From NCBI RefSeq assembly GCF_000429625.1, contig NZ_KE386930.1, positions 1 to 40,775 on the forward strand: 40,775 bases of DNA. Reading direction: 5' to 3'. Position numbers and translations under genes: made by a program. A model generated the notes under the pieces. That model saw nothing but the letters and a program-made list of their open reading frames with translations, did no database searches and was not told the origin of the DNA. Shown here piece after piece: positions 1-9,290 of the stretch. This DNA comes from Azospirillum halopraeferens DSM 3675. GTDB lineage: Bacteria; Pseudomonadota; Alphaproteobacteria; Azospirillales; Azospirillaceae. Position 1 is the stretch's first letter; every line of letters begins with the position of its first letter.

Positions 1-413
<413 letters not shown>

Positions 414-492
414 TCGCCGCGCGCGCCATGCGCAGCAGCAAGCTCGCAACACACGCACCCTACGCTTCGTCCCGTCACAGAACCTTCTCATT

Positions 493-550
493 GCACACGA
501 CGACACCGCGCGCCGGCCTGCCATGGCCGGCGCGCGGTGTCGTCGTGTGC
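493..550 (+). terminator. Perfect 26-bp hairpin after the rRNA operon
   Basis: Positions 493-518 are exactly complementary to 525-550, giving a 26-bp GC-rich stem with a 6-nt loop (TGCCAT). It sits about 80 nt after the 23S 3' end and 95 nt before the ECF sigma start. No T-tract follows, so it is not a textbook intrinsic terminator. The position fits a transcription stop or processing hairpin at the end of an rrn operon. The spacer 414-492 contains no recognisable 5S rRNA. Confidence 0.65.
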
Positions 551-551
551 T

Positions 552-590
552 GAGCAAGCGGCGCAAGGCACGGCAATGAACCGCTTGCTC
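552..590 (+). other. Second inverted repeat, 10-bp arms
   Basis: GAGCAAGCGG at 552-561 pairs exactly with CCGCTTGCTC at 581-590 across a 19-nt loop, directly after the 26-bp hairpin. It may be a second part of the rrn terminator or lie in the leader of the sigma-factor transcript. Function is not known. Confidence 0.5.
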
Positions 591-644
591 CGCGGTTCCC
601 GACGGGCTTACCGTGCTCGGGTGGCGGAGGATGGCAGGCGGACC

Positions 645-1217
645 ATGCCGGAGAGCGGGAACAGCGAGACGCCGGAGACCGCTCCGGAACGGTGGCTGCT
701 GGCGGTGGCCCGCGATGGCGACCGGGCGGCGTTCGCCGCCCTGTACCGGCATTTTGCACCGCGGGTGAAGAGTTACGCCATGCGCCTGGGCCTCGACACC
801 GGCGCGGCGGAGGAACTGGTGCAGGATGTGATGCTCACGGTGTGGCAGCGCGCCGCCACCTATGATCCGGCGCTTGCCGGGGCAGCCACCTGGATCTTCA
901 CCATCACCCGCAACCGCCGGATCGACCGGCTGCGGCGTGAACGGCGGCCGGAGTTCGATCCGGAGGACCCCGCCCTGGTTCCCGATCCCGCCGTTCCCGC
1001 GGACAGCGCCGTCGCCGCGGCGCAGGAGGCGGCCCGTCTGCGCCGGGCGCTGAAAACCCTTTCGGCCCCGCAATCCGAGGTGTTGCGCCTGGCGTACTTC
1101 GAGGAGAAGTCGCACAGCACCATCGCCGCCGAACGGGACATCCCGCTGGGCACCGTCAAAACCAGGGTGCGCGCGGCGTTGGCCCATCTCCGGCGCAGCA
1201 TAGAGGAGCAGGTGTGA
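645..1217 (+). CDS. rpoE: ECF RNA polymerase sigma factor, RpoE/ECF11-like
   Basis: This 190-aa alternative sigma factor directs RNA polymerase to stress promoters. Region 2 spans about residues 25-100 (the EELVQDVMLTVW segment, then TWIFTITRNRRIDRLRRE for -10 recognition). Region 4 spans about 130-185, with a helix-turn-helix around STIAAERDIPLGTVKTR. The ATG at 645 is chosen because region 2 then begins at a normal distance from the N-terminus. In-frame alternatives at 576 (ATG) and 621 (GTG) cannot be excluded, and a GGAGG at 626-630 is rather far upstream. The stop overlaps the GTG of the ChrR gene by 4 nt, so the two are translationally coupled. In Rhodobacter the homologous pair responds to singlet oxygen; that role is inferred here from the partner. 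Confidence 0.93.
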   Translation: MPESGNSETPETAPERWLLAVARDGDRAAFAALYRHFAPRVKSYAMRLGLDTGAAEELVQDVMLTVWQRAATYDPALAGAATWIFTITRNRRIDRLRRERRPEFDPEDPALVPDPAVPADSAVAAAQEAARLRRALKTLSAPQSEVLRLAYFEEKSHSTIAAERDIPLGTVKTRVRAALAHLRRSIEEQV

Positions 1218-1873
1218 ACGGCCCGTCCCACCATCCCGATGACGACCTCCTCCTCGCCTACGCCGCCGGCGGACCGGGCGGCGTGAAGGCGTTGCTGGTG
1301 GCGACCCACCTGGCGTTCTGCCCGGACTGCCGGCGCCGCGTCGCGGCCTTCGAGGCGGAGTGCGGTGCGTGGCTGGAGACGCTGCCGCCGTCCGACGGGA
1401 CCGACGACGGGCTGACGGCGCTGCTGGCCCGCCTGGACGACCAACCCCGGTCTCCGGCCCCGCCGGTGCCGGCGTCGCGCCGCCGCACCGTTCCGCTCCA
1501 CAACCCGACGATTCCGGAACCGCTGCGCAGCCGCCTGGGCGGCCCGGTCGAGGGGTTCGCCTGGACGCCGGTCAGCGAGGGCGTCGATCTCTCCGTATGG
1601 TCGCAGGCCGACGGCGGGTCCAGCGTGTGCCTGCTGCGCATGGCCGCCGGCCATCCGGTGCCGCCCCACCACCACACGGCGGGGGAAATGCTGCTGGTGC
1701 TCAAGGGCGGCTTCCGGGATGAGTACGGGCATTTTGTCCGGGGCGACGTGGCGAGCTATGTCGGCGACAGCGACCATCACGCCGTCGCCGATACGGACGG
1801 CGAGTGCCTGTGCCTGTTCCTGCTCGACGGCCCCATCGAGTTCCTGGATGCGCCGGCTACTCCGCCGGCCTGA
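1214..1873 (+). CDS. chrR: ChrR-family zinc anti-sigma factor with cupin domain
   Basis: This 219-aa protein should hold the upstream ECF sigma inactive and release it under photo-oxidative or organic peroxide stress. The N-terminal zinc-binding anti-sigma domain shows His6, His32, Cys36 and Cys39 (the THLAFCPDC motif), matching the ZAS signature. The C-terminal cupin domain (about 95-210) carries the metal motif PPHHHTAGE and a later His near SDHHAVAD, matching the second zinc site of Rhodobacter ChrR. The start is GTG, overlapping the sigma stop by 4 nt (GTGA). Its 3' end overlaps the convergent RND pump gene by 17 bp. Function is by family; the inducing signal is inferred. Confidence 0.93.
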   Translation: MNGPSHHPDDDLLLAYAAGGPGGVKALLVATHLAFCPDCRRRVAAFEAECGAWLETLPPSDGTDDGLTALLARLDDQPRSPAPPVPASRRRTVPLHNPTIPEPLRSRLGGPVEGFAWTPVSEGVDLSVWSQADGGSSVCLLRMAAGHPVPPHHHTAGEMLLVLKGGFRDEYGHFVRGDVASYVGDSDHHAVADTDGECLCLFLLDGPIEFLDAPATPPA

Positions 1874-4800
1874 CGCTGCTTGCCGGTACCCGGCCGGCGC
1901 GGCGCGGGCGCAGCATGGTGTAGACGGCGGGCAGCAGCAGCAGCGTCAGCACCGTGGCCAGCCCGATGCCCGCCAGGATCACCACCCCGATCACCGCCCG
2001 CGCCTCCGACCCCGCCCCGGTGGAGATCACCAGCGGCACCGCCCCGGCGGCGGTGGACAGGGCGGTCATCAGCACCGGCCGCAAGCGCACGGCCGCCGCC
2101 TCGATGGCGGCGCTGCGCGGGTCCAACCCTTCCTCCTCCTCCAGGCGGGAGGCGAACTCCAGCATCAGGATGCCGTTCTTGGCGGCGATCCCCACCAGCA
2201 TGATCAGGCCGATCTGGCTGTAGAGGTTCAGGCTCATCCCCGCCGCCCACAGCCCGGCCAGGGCGCCGGTGACCGCCAGCGGCACCGTCAGCATGATGCC
2301 GACGGGCAGGCGCAGGCTCTCGAACTGGGCGGTCAGCACCAGGAAGGCGATCAGCAGCGCCAGGGCGAAGGTGTAGACGCCCTCGGCGCGGGTCTCCAGG
2401 AACTCCCGCGCCTCGCCGCGGGTGTCCAGGCGGGCGGACGCCGCCGGCAGTTCCTCGCGGGCCAGGGCCTGCAGGTACTCCAGCGCCTCGCCCAGGCTGT
2501 AGCCCGGCGCCAGCCCGGCGGAGATGGTGACCGACCGCATGCGGTTGAACCGGTTCAGCCGGTCCGGCCCCGCCTCCTCGGTCAGGGCGACCAGGTTGGA
2601 CAGGGGGATGGCGGCGCCGGTTGCGGCGGAGCGGACGTAGACGTTGTCCAGGTCGCGCGGTGCGGCGCGGTCCCCGGGGCGGAGCTGGAGGATGACGTCG
2701 TACTCCTCGCCGCGGTCGAGAAAGGTGGTGACGGTGCGCGACCCGAACAGTGTCTGCAACGTGGCGCCCACCGCCTGCACCGGCACCCCCAGCTCGGCCG
2801 CGCGTTCGCGGTCGACGGCGACGGCGAGCTGTGGCCGCCGCTCCTCATAGTCGGAATCGAGCCCGACCAGGCCGGGGTTCTCGCCGGCGCGCTCCAGGAT
2901 GCGGTCCCGCCACACGGCCAGATCCTCGTAGGAGGGGCCGCCGATGACGAACTGCACCGGCCGCCCGCCGCCCTGGCGCCCCAGCGACGGCCGTCCGCGG
3001 GCGAACCCGGAGGTGCCGGGCAGGGAGCGCACGAAGGCGGACAGTTCGGCGACCAGCTCCTGCTGGCTGACGTCCCGATCCCGCCAGTCGGACAGGGCGA
3101 CGATGGCCCGCGGTTCCGGCCGCCAGCCGCCGGCCACCGCCAGCACATTGGCGACCGTGCCCTCCTCCACATGGGCCAGCAGGGCGCGTTCCAGAACGTC
3201 GAGATAGCCGGCGGCGTAGTCGAAGCCGGTCCCCGGCCCGGTGTCCAGCAGGACGAACAGGCCGCCGCGGTCCTCAGGCGGCACCAGCTCCTGCGGCAGG
3301 GCGCGGTAGGCGACGACGGCCAGCGCGGCGATTCCGGCGAACCCGGCCAGCGCCAGGGCCCGGCGGTCGACCATGGCGGTGACGACGCGGCGGTAGCCCC
3401 GTTCCAGCCCGCCGAAGCCGCGGTCCACCGCCCGCTGGACGCGTCCGGGCGCCGCCCGCCGGCGCAACAGCCACACCGACAGGGCGGGCACCAGGGTCAA
3501 CGCCGCCACGCTGGACACCACCACCGTGCCGGCGATGGTCAGCGCGAACTCCACGAACAGGCGGCCGGTGTCGCCCTGCTGCAGCCCGATGGGAGCGAAC
3601 ACCGCGACCAGCACCGCCGAGGTGGCGACCACCGCGAAGAACACCTGCCGGCCGCCGCGCGCCGCCGCCTCGGCCGGCGGTTCGCCCCGCTCGATGCGGC
3701 GCCAGATGTTCTCCAGCACCACGATGGCGTCGTCCACCACCAGCCCGGTCGCCAGGACAAAGGCCAGCAGCGTCAGGATGTTGATGGAGAAGCCGAAGAG
3801 GTGCACGGCGGCCAGCCCGCCGATCAGCGACACCGGGATGGTCAGCGCCGGAATCAGGGTCGCCCGGCCGCTGCCGAGGAACAGCAGAATCACCGCCACC
3901 ACCAGCACCACGGCGATGGTCAGGGTGATCAGCACCTCGCGCAGCGCGTTCTCCACGAACAGCGAGCTGTCGTAGCTGACGCCGATGCTCAGGCCCCCCG
4001 GCAGCTCCGCGACGATGCGGTCCAGCTCCGCCCGCACGGCGCGGGACACCTCCAGCACGTTGGCCCGGCTCTGCGCCACGATGCCGAGCCCGACGGTGTT
4101 GCGTCCGTTGGCGCGGAACAGCACGTTGGGCTCGGCCGGCGCCACCTCCACCAACGCCACCTCGCCCAGGCGCACCGTCGCCCCGTCGCGGGTCGCCACG
4201 GGCAGGCGGGCGAAGGCGTCGGGGTCGGCATAGACGCGCTCCATGCGCATGGTGACGGTGCGCGTCGCCGATTCCAGACGGCCCGCCGGCAGCTCCAGGT
4301 TCTCCCGCCGCAGCGCCTCCTCCACGTCGCCGGCGGTGACCCCGCGCGCCGCCATGGCCGTCCGGTCAAGCCAGACCCGCAGGGCGGGCCGCCGCTCGCC
4401 CCCCAGGTTGACGCGGCCGACCCCGTCGATGGCGGTCAGCCGGTCGACCACCAGACGGTCCGCCAGATCGCTCAGCGCCATGGGGTCCAGGCTGTCGCTG
4501 CGCAGGGACAGCCACATCATCTCGTCGGCGTTGTCGTCGACCTTGGCGACCTCCGGCGCGTCGATGCCGTCGGGCAGGTCGCGCAGGGCGCGGTTGACGC
4601 GGTCGCGCACGTCGTTGGCGGCGGCGTCGATGTCGCGCCCCGGATCGAACTCCACCCGCACCGTGGAGCGGCCGTCGGTGCTGGCGGAGGACAGGGACTT
4701 GATCGCCTCGATGCCGGCCAGATGGTCCTCGACGATGCGCGAGACGCGGGCCTCCATCACCGCCGCCGAAGCACCGGTGTAGGTGGTGCGCACGGTGACC

Positions 4801-4931
4801 ACCGGCGGGTTGATGTCGGGCGCCTCGCGCACCGCCAGCCGGTCCAGCGCCACCAGCCCGAAGACCACCAGCAGCAGGTTCAGCACCAGGGCGCCGAGCG
4901 GCCGGCGCACCGCCAGTTCGGAGAGGGTCAC
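1857..4931 (-). CDS. RND efflux pump inner-membrane subunit (HAE1/AcrB-like)
   Basis: This 1024-aa proton-driven exporter of the resistance-nodulation-division superfamily is normal length for the AcrB/MexB type. A first membrane helix near residues 10-30 is followed by a large periplasmic porter loop. A block of helices from about 330 contains GLVVDDAIVVLENI, whose Asp400-Asp401 pair is the proton-relay signature. The second half repeats the layout and ends in a helical block and the PRRAGR tail. The start is GTG at 4931, with GGGGAGG 8 nt upstream; the adaptor stop lies 14 nt before it, so they are one operon. Aligned by eye it looks closer to the MexF/MdtB-like branch than to metal pumps. 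No outer-membrane channel gene is in the operon. Substrate is unknown. Confidence 0.95.
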   Translation of the reverse strand: MTLSELAVRRPLGALVLNLLLVVFGLVALDRLAVREAPDINPPVVTVRTTYTGASAAVMEARVSRIVEDHLAGIEAIKSLSSASTDGRSTVRVEFDPGRDIDAAANDVRDRVNRALRDLPDGIDAPEVAKVDDNADEMMWLSLRSDSLDPMALSDLADRLVVDRLTAIDGVGRVNLGGERRPALRVWLDRTAMAARGVTAGDVEEALRRENLELPAGRLESATRTVTMRMERVYADPDAFARLPVATRDGATVRLGEVALVEVAPAEPNVLFRANGRNTVGLGIVAQSRANVLEVSRAVRAELDRIVAELPGGLSIGVSYDSSLFVENALREVLITLTIAVVLVVAVILLFLGSGRATLIPALTIPVSLIGGLAAVHLFGFSINILTLLAFVLATGLVVDDAIVVLENIWRRIERGEPPAEAAARGGRQVFFAVVATSAVLVAVFAPIGLQQGDTGRLFVEFALTIAGTVVVSSVAALTLVPALSVWLLRRRAAPGRVQRAVDRGFGGLERGYRRVVTAMVDRRALALAGFAGIAALAVVAYRALPQELVPPEDRGGLFVLLDTGPGTGFDYAAGYLDVLERALLAHVEEGTVANVLAVAGGWRPEPRAIVALSDWRDRDVSQQELVAELSAFVRSLPGTSGFARGRPSLGRQGGGRPVQFVIGGPSYEDLAVWRDRILERAGENPGLVGLDSDYEERRPQLAVAVDRERAAELGVPVQAVGATLQTLFGSRTVTTFLDRGEEYDVILQLRPGDRAAPRDLDNVYVRSAATGAAIPLSNLVALTEEAGPDRLNRFNRMRSVTISAGLAPGYSLGEALEYLQALAREELPAASARLDTRGEAREFLETRAEGVYTFALALLIAFLVLTAQFESLRLPVGIMLTVPLAVTGALAGLWAAGMSLNLYSQIGLIMLVGIAAKNGILMLEFASRLEEEEGLDPRSAAIEAAAVRLRPVLMTALSTAAGAVPLVISTGAGSEARAVIGVVILAGIGLATVLTLLLLPAVYTMLRPRRAGRVPASSVRPAE

Positions 4932-4945
4932 GGAGCGCGCCTCCC

Positions 4946-6082
4946 CTACTGCGTCAGGGCCGGCGCCGGTCCCGGCGCGGCCGCGGGATCGCCCAGCAGG
5001 TCGGCGACCGGCGAGTCCTCAAGGGAGCGGACGTCCAGGCGGTCGCCGTCGGACAGCTTGGCGGCCCCCTCGATCACCACCCATTCGCCGGGGGCAAGAC
5101 CGGAGACGATCTCCACCCGCCCGGCCTCGCGCTGCCCGGTGCGCACCGCCCGCCGCAGCGCCCGCCCGTCGGCGTCCACCAGGAAGACGTACGCGGACGG
5201 GCCGACCGGCACGACCGCGGTGTCCGGCACCACCACGGACTCCCGCGTCCCCGTCACCAGCACCACCTGCATCAGCATGCCCGGACGCAGGGCGTCGTCG
5301 GGGTTGGCGATGGTGGCGCGCACCACCGCCTGGCGGGTCAGCGGGTCGATCGTCGTGTCCACCTCCCGCACCCGGCCGGCGAAGGTCCGGCCGCCGTACG
5401 CGCGGGTGGTGGCCAGTACCGGCTGGCCGGGCGCCAGCCGGCCCAGATGGTCCTCCGGCACCCGGAAATCCACGTCCACCTCGGTGATGTCGACCAGCGT
5501 GGCGATGGGATCGCCGGGGCTGACGAAGGCGCCGGGGCTGATCTGACGGAAGCCGAGCACCCCGGCGAACGGGGCGGTCACCGTGCGCCGCTCCAGCCGC
5601 GCCTCGGCCAGCGCGACCTGCGCCCGGGCGGCGTGCAGCGCGGCCTCAGCCTCCTCCAGCGCCGCCGCCGAGGCGGTGCCGCGGGCGCGCAGGGCGCTGG
5701 CCCGCTCGTGCGCGCGCCCGGTCCGCTCCAGCTCGGCCCGGGCGGTGTCCAGCTCCGCCTCCTCGATCTCGGTGTCGAGGCGGACCAGCACCCGGCCGCG
5801 CTCCACCCGCGCCCCGTCGTCAAAGGCGAGCGTGCGCACCTCCCCCTGGGCGCGGGCGGTGATGACCACGGATTCGCGTGCCCGTGCCGTGCCGACCGAT
5901 TCGATCCGTTCGCTCACCGCCGCCGTGGCCGCCGGTTCGGCTGTCACCACCTCGGCCGTGCCGCCCCGCGCCTCCTGCGGCGCGGGTGCCGTTTCGTCCG
6001 CCGGCCACAGCCGGTCCCGACCGAAGTAACCGCCGGCGGCGGTCAGGGCCAGGACCAGCGCGATGATCGTCCATCGCCCCAT
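4946..6082 (-). CDS. RND efflux periplasmic adaptor (membrane fusion protein)
   Basis: This 378-aa protein links the inner-membrane pump to an outer-membrane channel. The N-terminus has a membrane anchor (about residues 4-20). A biotinyl/lipoyl-like half follows (VVITARAQGEVRTLAFDDGARVERG), then a short coiled-coil hairpin of Ala/Glu/Arg-rich heptads (about 105-165). The returning lipoyl half contains TVTAPFAGVLG, and a beta-barrel and membrane-proximal domain complete it (MexE/AcrA layout). The ATG at 6082 has GGAGG 5 nt upstream. It is the first gene of the minus-strand operon with the RND subunit 14 nt downstream. No local regulator gene is adjacent. Confidence 0.94.
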   Translation of the reverse strand: MGRWTIIALVLALTAAGGYFGRDRLWPADETAPAPQEARGGTAEVVTAEPAATAAVSERIESVGTARARESVVITARAQGEVRTLAFDDGARVERGRVLVRLDTEIEEAELDTARAELERTGRAHERASALRARGTASAAALEEAEAALHAARAQVALAEARLERRTVTAPFAGVLGFRQISPGAFVSPGDPIATLVDITEVDVDFRVPEDHLGRLAPGQPVLATTRAYGGRTFAGRVREVDTTIDPLTRQAVVRATIANPDDALRPGMLMQVVLVTGTRESVVVPDTAVVPVGPSAYVFLVDADGRALRRAVRTGQREAGRVEIVSGLAPGEWVVIEGAAKLSDGDRLDVRSLEDSPVADLLGDPAAAPGPAPALTQ

Positions 6083-6194
6083 GAAGGTCCTCCGCCGCCC
6101 GCCGGGGGTGTCGCGTCGGTCCGCCGGGCCTTCCCTTATCTAGTACGGCAACCGGGGGCTGCCATGGCCGGGCGGGTCGCGGGGGTTGCGGCCA

Positions 6195-6223
6195 TTGATC
6201 CCGCCGGTGATCCCGGCTATAGG
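6195..6223 (+). promoter_or_regulatory. Candidate sigma-70 promoter of the Hsp70 gene
   Basis: TTGATC (6195-6200) and TATAGG (6218-6223) are separated by exactly 17 nt, about 30 bp before the ATG at 6254. This is sequence match only. The rest of the divergent gap 6083-6253 shows no other clear element. Confidence 0.4.
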
Positions 6224-6253
6224 GTCGCCGCCTTGGCCCCTTCGGAGGATCCC

Positions 6254-7510
6254 ATGGCAGCCTGCGGCCTCGACTTCGGCACGTCCAACACCACGCTCGG
6301 CGCGGCGGCGCCGGACCGGACGCGGCTGGTGTCCCTGGAGGGGGACCACACGACGCTGCCCAGCGCCCTCTTCTTCGACTTCGCCGGCGACGCCACGGTG
6401 TTCGGCCGCGCCGCGGTCGCCGCCTATGCGGAGGGGGAGGACGGGCGGCTCATGCGCTCCATCAAATCGGTGCTGGGCACCGACCTGATCGACGCGGACA
6501 CCACCCTCAACGGCCGGCGAATCGCCTTCCGCGCGGTCATCGCCACCTTCCTGGGCGAGGTGCGGCGGCGCGGCGAGCGGGCGGCGCAGGCGCCCCTCGA
6601 CGCGGTGGTGCACGGGCGCCCGGTGCATTTCGTGGACGGCGACCCGGCGGCCGACGCGGCGGCGGAAGCGGTGCTGGCGGAGATCGCGCGGGCCGTCGGC
6701 TTCGCCGACGTCTCGTTCCAGTACGAGCCGATTGCCGCCGCCCTCGATTACGAACGCCGGGTGGACGGCGAGGAGCTGGCGCTGATCGCCGACATCGGCG
6801 GCGGCACGTCGGACTTTTCCATCGTGCGCCTGGGACGGGAGCGGCGGGGCCGGGCGGAGCGCGGCGACGACATCCTGGCCAACGACGGCATCCGGGTCGG
6901 CGGTACGGACTTCGACCGCGACCTGTCCATCGCCGCGGTGATGCCGCACCTGGGCTACGGCAGCCCGATGAAGCGGGCCGGGCTGGTGGCGCCGCGGGCG
7001 CCCTTCCTCGACCTGGCGACCTGGTCGAAGATCAACTTCCTCTACACCGCCAAGGCGCTGGCGGAGCTGAAGCGCCTGCACCGCGACAGCGCGCGGCCCG
7101 ACCTGATCGCCCGCCTGATCGGCGTGGTGGAGCAGCGCCGCGGCCACGCCCTGGCCATGGAGGTGGAGCGCGCCAAGATCGCCCTGTCCGGGTCGCCGCG
7201 GACCGTCCTGCCGCTCGACTTCGAGGATGCCTCGGAAGCGGCGGAGCTGGCGGCCCGCGACCTGGTGGAGGCGACCGGGAGCCTGGCGGCGCGTATCGGC
7301 GGGCGCATCGACGCCTGCCTCGCCATGGCGGGGTTGCCGGCGGGGCGCATCGACGCGGTGTTCCTCACCGGCGGCTCCACCCTGCTGCCCCACGTGCGCG
7401 CCGCCATCACCGACCCCCTGCCCGACGCCCGCGTGGTCACCGGCGACACCTTCGGGTCGGTGGGGCAGGGGCTGACGCTGGAGGCGCAGCGCCGCTACGG
7501 CACCGCCTGA
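6254..7510 (+). CDS. yegD: Hsp70-family ATPase, YegD-like
   Basis: This 418-aa protein has the actin-like ATPase fold of Hsp70 but is too short to carry the substrate-binding and lid domains of DnaK. The phosphate-1 loop is at the N-terminus (GLDFGTSNTTLG). The phosphate-2 motif is ALIADIGGGTSDFSIV near residue 180, and the adenosine motif is VFLTGGSTLLPHVR near 375. This matches E. coli YegD and its relatives, proposed chaperones without a defined client. The ATG at 6254 follows GGAGG (6244-6248) by 5 nt; the open frame extends far upstream, but the ATPase domain starts exactly here. No DnaJ or GrpE gene is adjacent. Confidence 0.92.
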   Translation: MAACGLDFGTSNTTLGAAAPDRTRLVSLEGDHTTLPSALFFDFAGDATVFGRAAVAAYAEGEDGRLMRSIKSVLGTDLIDADTTLNGRRIAFRAVIATFLGEVRRRGERAAQAPLDAVVHGRPVHFVDGDPAADAAAEAVLAEIARAVGFADVSFQYEPIAAALDYERRVDGEELALIADIGGGTSDFSIVRLGRERRGRAERGDDILANDGIRVGGTDFDRDLSIAAVMPHLGYGSPMKRAGLVAPRAPFLDLATWSKINFLYTAKALAELKRLHRDSARPDLIARLIGVVEQRRGHALAMEVERAKIALSGSPRTVLPLDFEDASEAAELAARDLVEATGSLAARIGGRIDACLAMAGLPAGRIDAVFLTGGSTLLPHVRAAITDPLPDARVVTGDTFGSVGQGLTLEAQRRYGTA

Positions 7511-7571
7511 CGGGGGAACCCTGCCGCAGCCGCGGCGTTGGCCCGGGGGAACCATCGCGGAGGATACCCCC

Positions 7572-7994
7572 ATGGAGCCGGCCCTGAGCCCCGCCCGGCA
7601 GGCGGTCAAGCCGGACTGGTTCGACCCGCTGCTGCACGTTCTCGCCACCGTGTTCGAGGGGGCGGGGGTGCTGGTGATCACGGTCGGCACCCTGTCCGCC
7701 CTGGTTCTCTTCGCCCTGCGCCTGCACCGCGGCGACGATCGCTCGGACGCCTTCCGCCGTCTGCGCACCGGTCTGGCGCGCGGCATCCTGCTGGGGCTGG
7801 AACTGCTGGTGGCGGCCGACATCATCGGCACGGTGGCCGTCCGGGCGACGGTGGAGAACCTGACGACGCTGGCCCTGATCGTGCTGATCCGCACCTTCCT
7901 CAGCTTCGCTCTGGAGGTGGAGATCGACGGGCGCTGGCCCTGGCGCAAGGCGGAGGTGGAGCGGCGCCGGGAGGCACCGGCGCCGCCGCGTTGA
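7572..7994 (+). CDS. DUF1622 family small membrane protein
   Basis: This 140-aa protein has three predicted membrane helices (about residues 28-50, 72-92 and 100-120). It carries the family signature LLGLELLVAADIIGTV, then LIRTFLSFALEVEIDGRWPW. DUF1622 proteins are conserved in many bacteria without an assigned function. The ATG at 7572 has GGAGG 8 nt upstream and follows the Hsp70 stop by 61 bp, so co-transcription is possible. It ends 9 bp from the convergent dctM stop. No further function can be read. Confidence 0.85.
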   Translation: MEPALSPARQAVKPDWFDPLLHVLATVFEGAGVLVITVGTLSALVLFALRLHRGDDRSDAFRRLRTGLARGILLGLELLVAADIIGTVAVRATVENLTTLALIVLIRTFLSFALEVEIDGRWPWRKAEVERRREAPAPPR

Positions 7995-8003
7995 TTCTCC
8001 GGA

Positions 8004-9290
8004 TCAAAACCGGCCGAACAGCAGGTTCGGCACGAACAGCACCGCGTCGGGCAGGAAGACCAGCAGCAGGGTTACCGCGGACACCGCCAGGAAAAAGGGG
8101 ACGGATTCGCGGGTGTACGCGCCCACCGGACACTTCAGGATGGAGCATACGGCGTACATGGCCGCCCCCACCGGCGGGGTGAAGTTGCCGATGGTGGCGG
8201 CGACGATGAAGATCGCGCCGAAGTGCACGGGATCGCCGCCGAGGTCGCGCACCAGCGGCAGGAAGATCGGCGTCAGCATGATCACCAGCACCGTGCCGTC
8301 GATGACGAAGCCGATCACCAGCGCGAACAGCACGATCAGCACCAGCACGCCCTGAAGGTTGTCGGTGATGCCGAGGATGGCGCCGGCCACCGCCTCGGGC
8401 ACGCGCTCCAGCACGATGCCGTAGCTGAAGATGGCGGACAGGGCGATCAGGAACATCACCGCGCCGACGTCGGCCAGGCTGCCCTCCAGCGCCTCCAGGA
8501 TGCTGCGCCGGCCCAGCCGGCGGTAGACCAGCAGGCCGATGACCAGCGCGTACACCACCGCGAAGGCACCGATCTCCGACGGCGTGAAGACGCCCAGGCG
8601 CAGGCCCAGCAGCAGGAAGACCGGAAACAGCAGCGCCCAGATCCCGGCGCGCAGGGCGGCGGGCACGGCGCCGCGGGGCAGGGGTTCGGTGCGTTCGGGC
8701 GCGTAGCCGCGGGCCCGGGCCGTGAGCGCCACGGTCAGTGCCAGCGCCGCCCACAGCAGCAGGGCGGGCACGAAGCCGGCGGCGAACAGGCGGCCGATGG
8801 AGACCTGGCCGATGGTGCCGTAGAGGATCATGCCGATCCCCGGCGGGATGACCGGTGTCAGCACCGAGCCGAAGGCCAGCACGCCGGCGGCGAAGCCGCG
8901 GCTCATGCCGCGCCGGATCATGCCGTCGCCCAGCATGCGCGCCTGCATGGCGGCGTCGGCGATGGCGGAGCCGGAGACGCCGCCCATCAGCCCCGACAGG
9001 ACCAGCGACACCTGGGCCAGCCCGCCCTTCCACCGTCCCGTCAGCACCGAGGCGAGGCGCAGGAGCTGTTCGGTGATCCCGGACTTGTTCATCACGTTGC
9101 CGGCCAGGATGAACAGCGGGATGGCCAGCAGCGCGAAGTTCTGCGTCTGGGAGACGGTGACCTGGACCGGGATGGTGAAGGGCAGCTCCGGGTTCTGCAC
9201 GAAGAACAGCGCGCCGGAGATGCCGATGGCGAAGGCCACGGGCATGCCCATCAGCACCAGCACGACGAAGGCAAGGGAAACGATCAGCAT
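8004..9290 (-). CDS. dctM: TRAP transporter large permease subunit (DctM-like)
   Basis: This 428-aa, about 12-helix membrane subunit of a tripartite ATP-independent periplasmic transporter moves the solute into the cell using an ion gradient. Family landmarks are FALLAIPLFILAGNVMNKSG and GLMGGVSGSAIADAAMQARML in the first half and GMILYGTIGQVSIGRL and TPPVGAAMYAVC in the second. The start at 9290 (MLIVSLAFVV) gives the standard length; a longer frame upstream is the dctQ region in another phase. The start overlaps the dctQ stop by 7 nt. It is the last gene of the minus-strand operon. Confidence 0.95.
   Translation of the reverse strand: MLIVSLAFVVLVLMGMPVAFAIGISGALFFVQNPELPFTIPVQVTVSQTQNFALLAIPLFILAGNVMNKSGITEQLLRLASVLTGRWKGGLAQVSLVLSGLMGGVSGSAIADAAMQARMLGDGMIRRGMSRGFAAGVLAFGSVLTPVIPPGIGMILYGTIGQVSIGRLFAAGFVPALLLWAALALTVALTARARGYAPERTEPLPRGAVPAALRAGIWALLFPVFLLLGLRLGVFTPSEIGAFAVVYALVIGLLVYRRLGRRSILEALEGSLADVGAVMFLIALSAIFSYGIVLERVPEAVAGAILGITDNLQGVLVLIVLFALVIGFVIDGTVLVIMLTPIFLPLVRDLGGDPVHFGAIFIVAATIGNFTPPVGAAMYAVCSILKCPVGAYTRESVPFFLAVSAVTLLLVFLPDAVLFVPNLLFGRF

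Noticed and set aside
414..492. Possible 5S rRNA gene after 23S
   Set aside because: The spacer is too short and lacks the conserved CCCATCCCGAACTC and GAGAGTAGG segments of 5S.
1719..5546. 1275-residue open frame on plus, opposite the RND pump and adaptor
   Set aside because: Its translation is rich in Gln, His, Arg and Gly without any domain, and the opposite strand encodes clear RND proteins. It is a GC-driven shadow.
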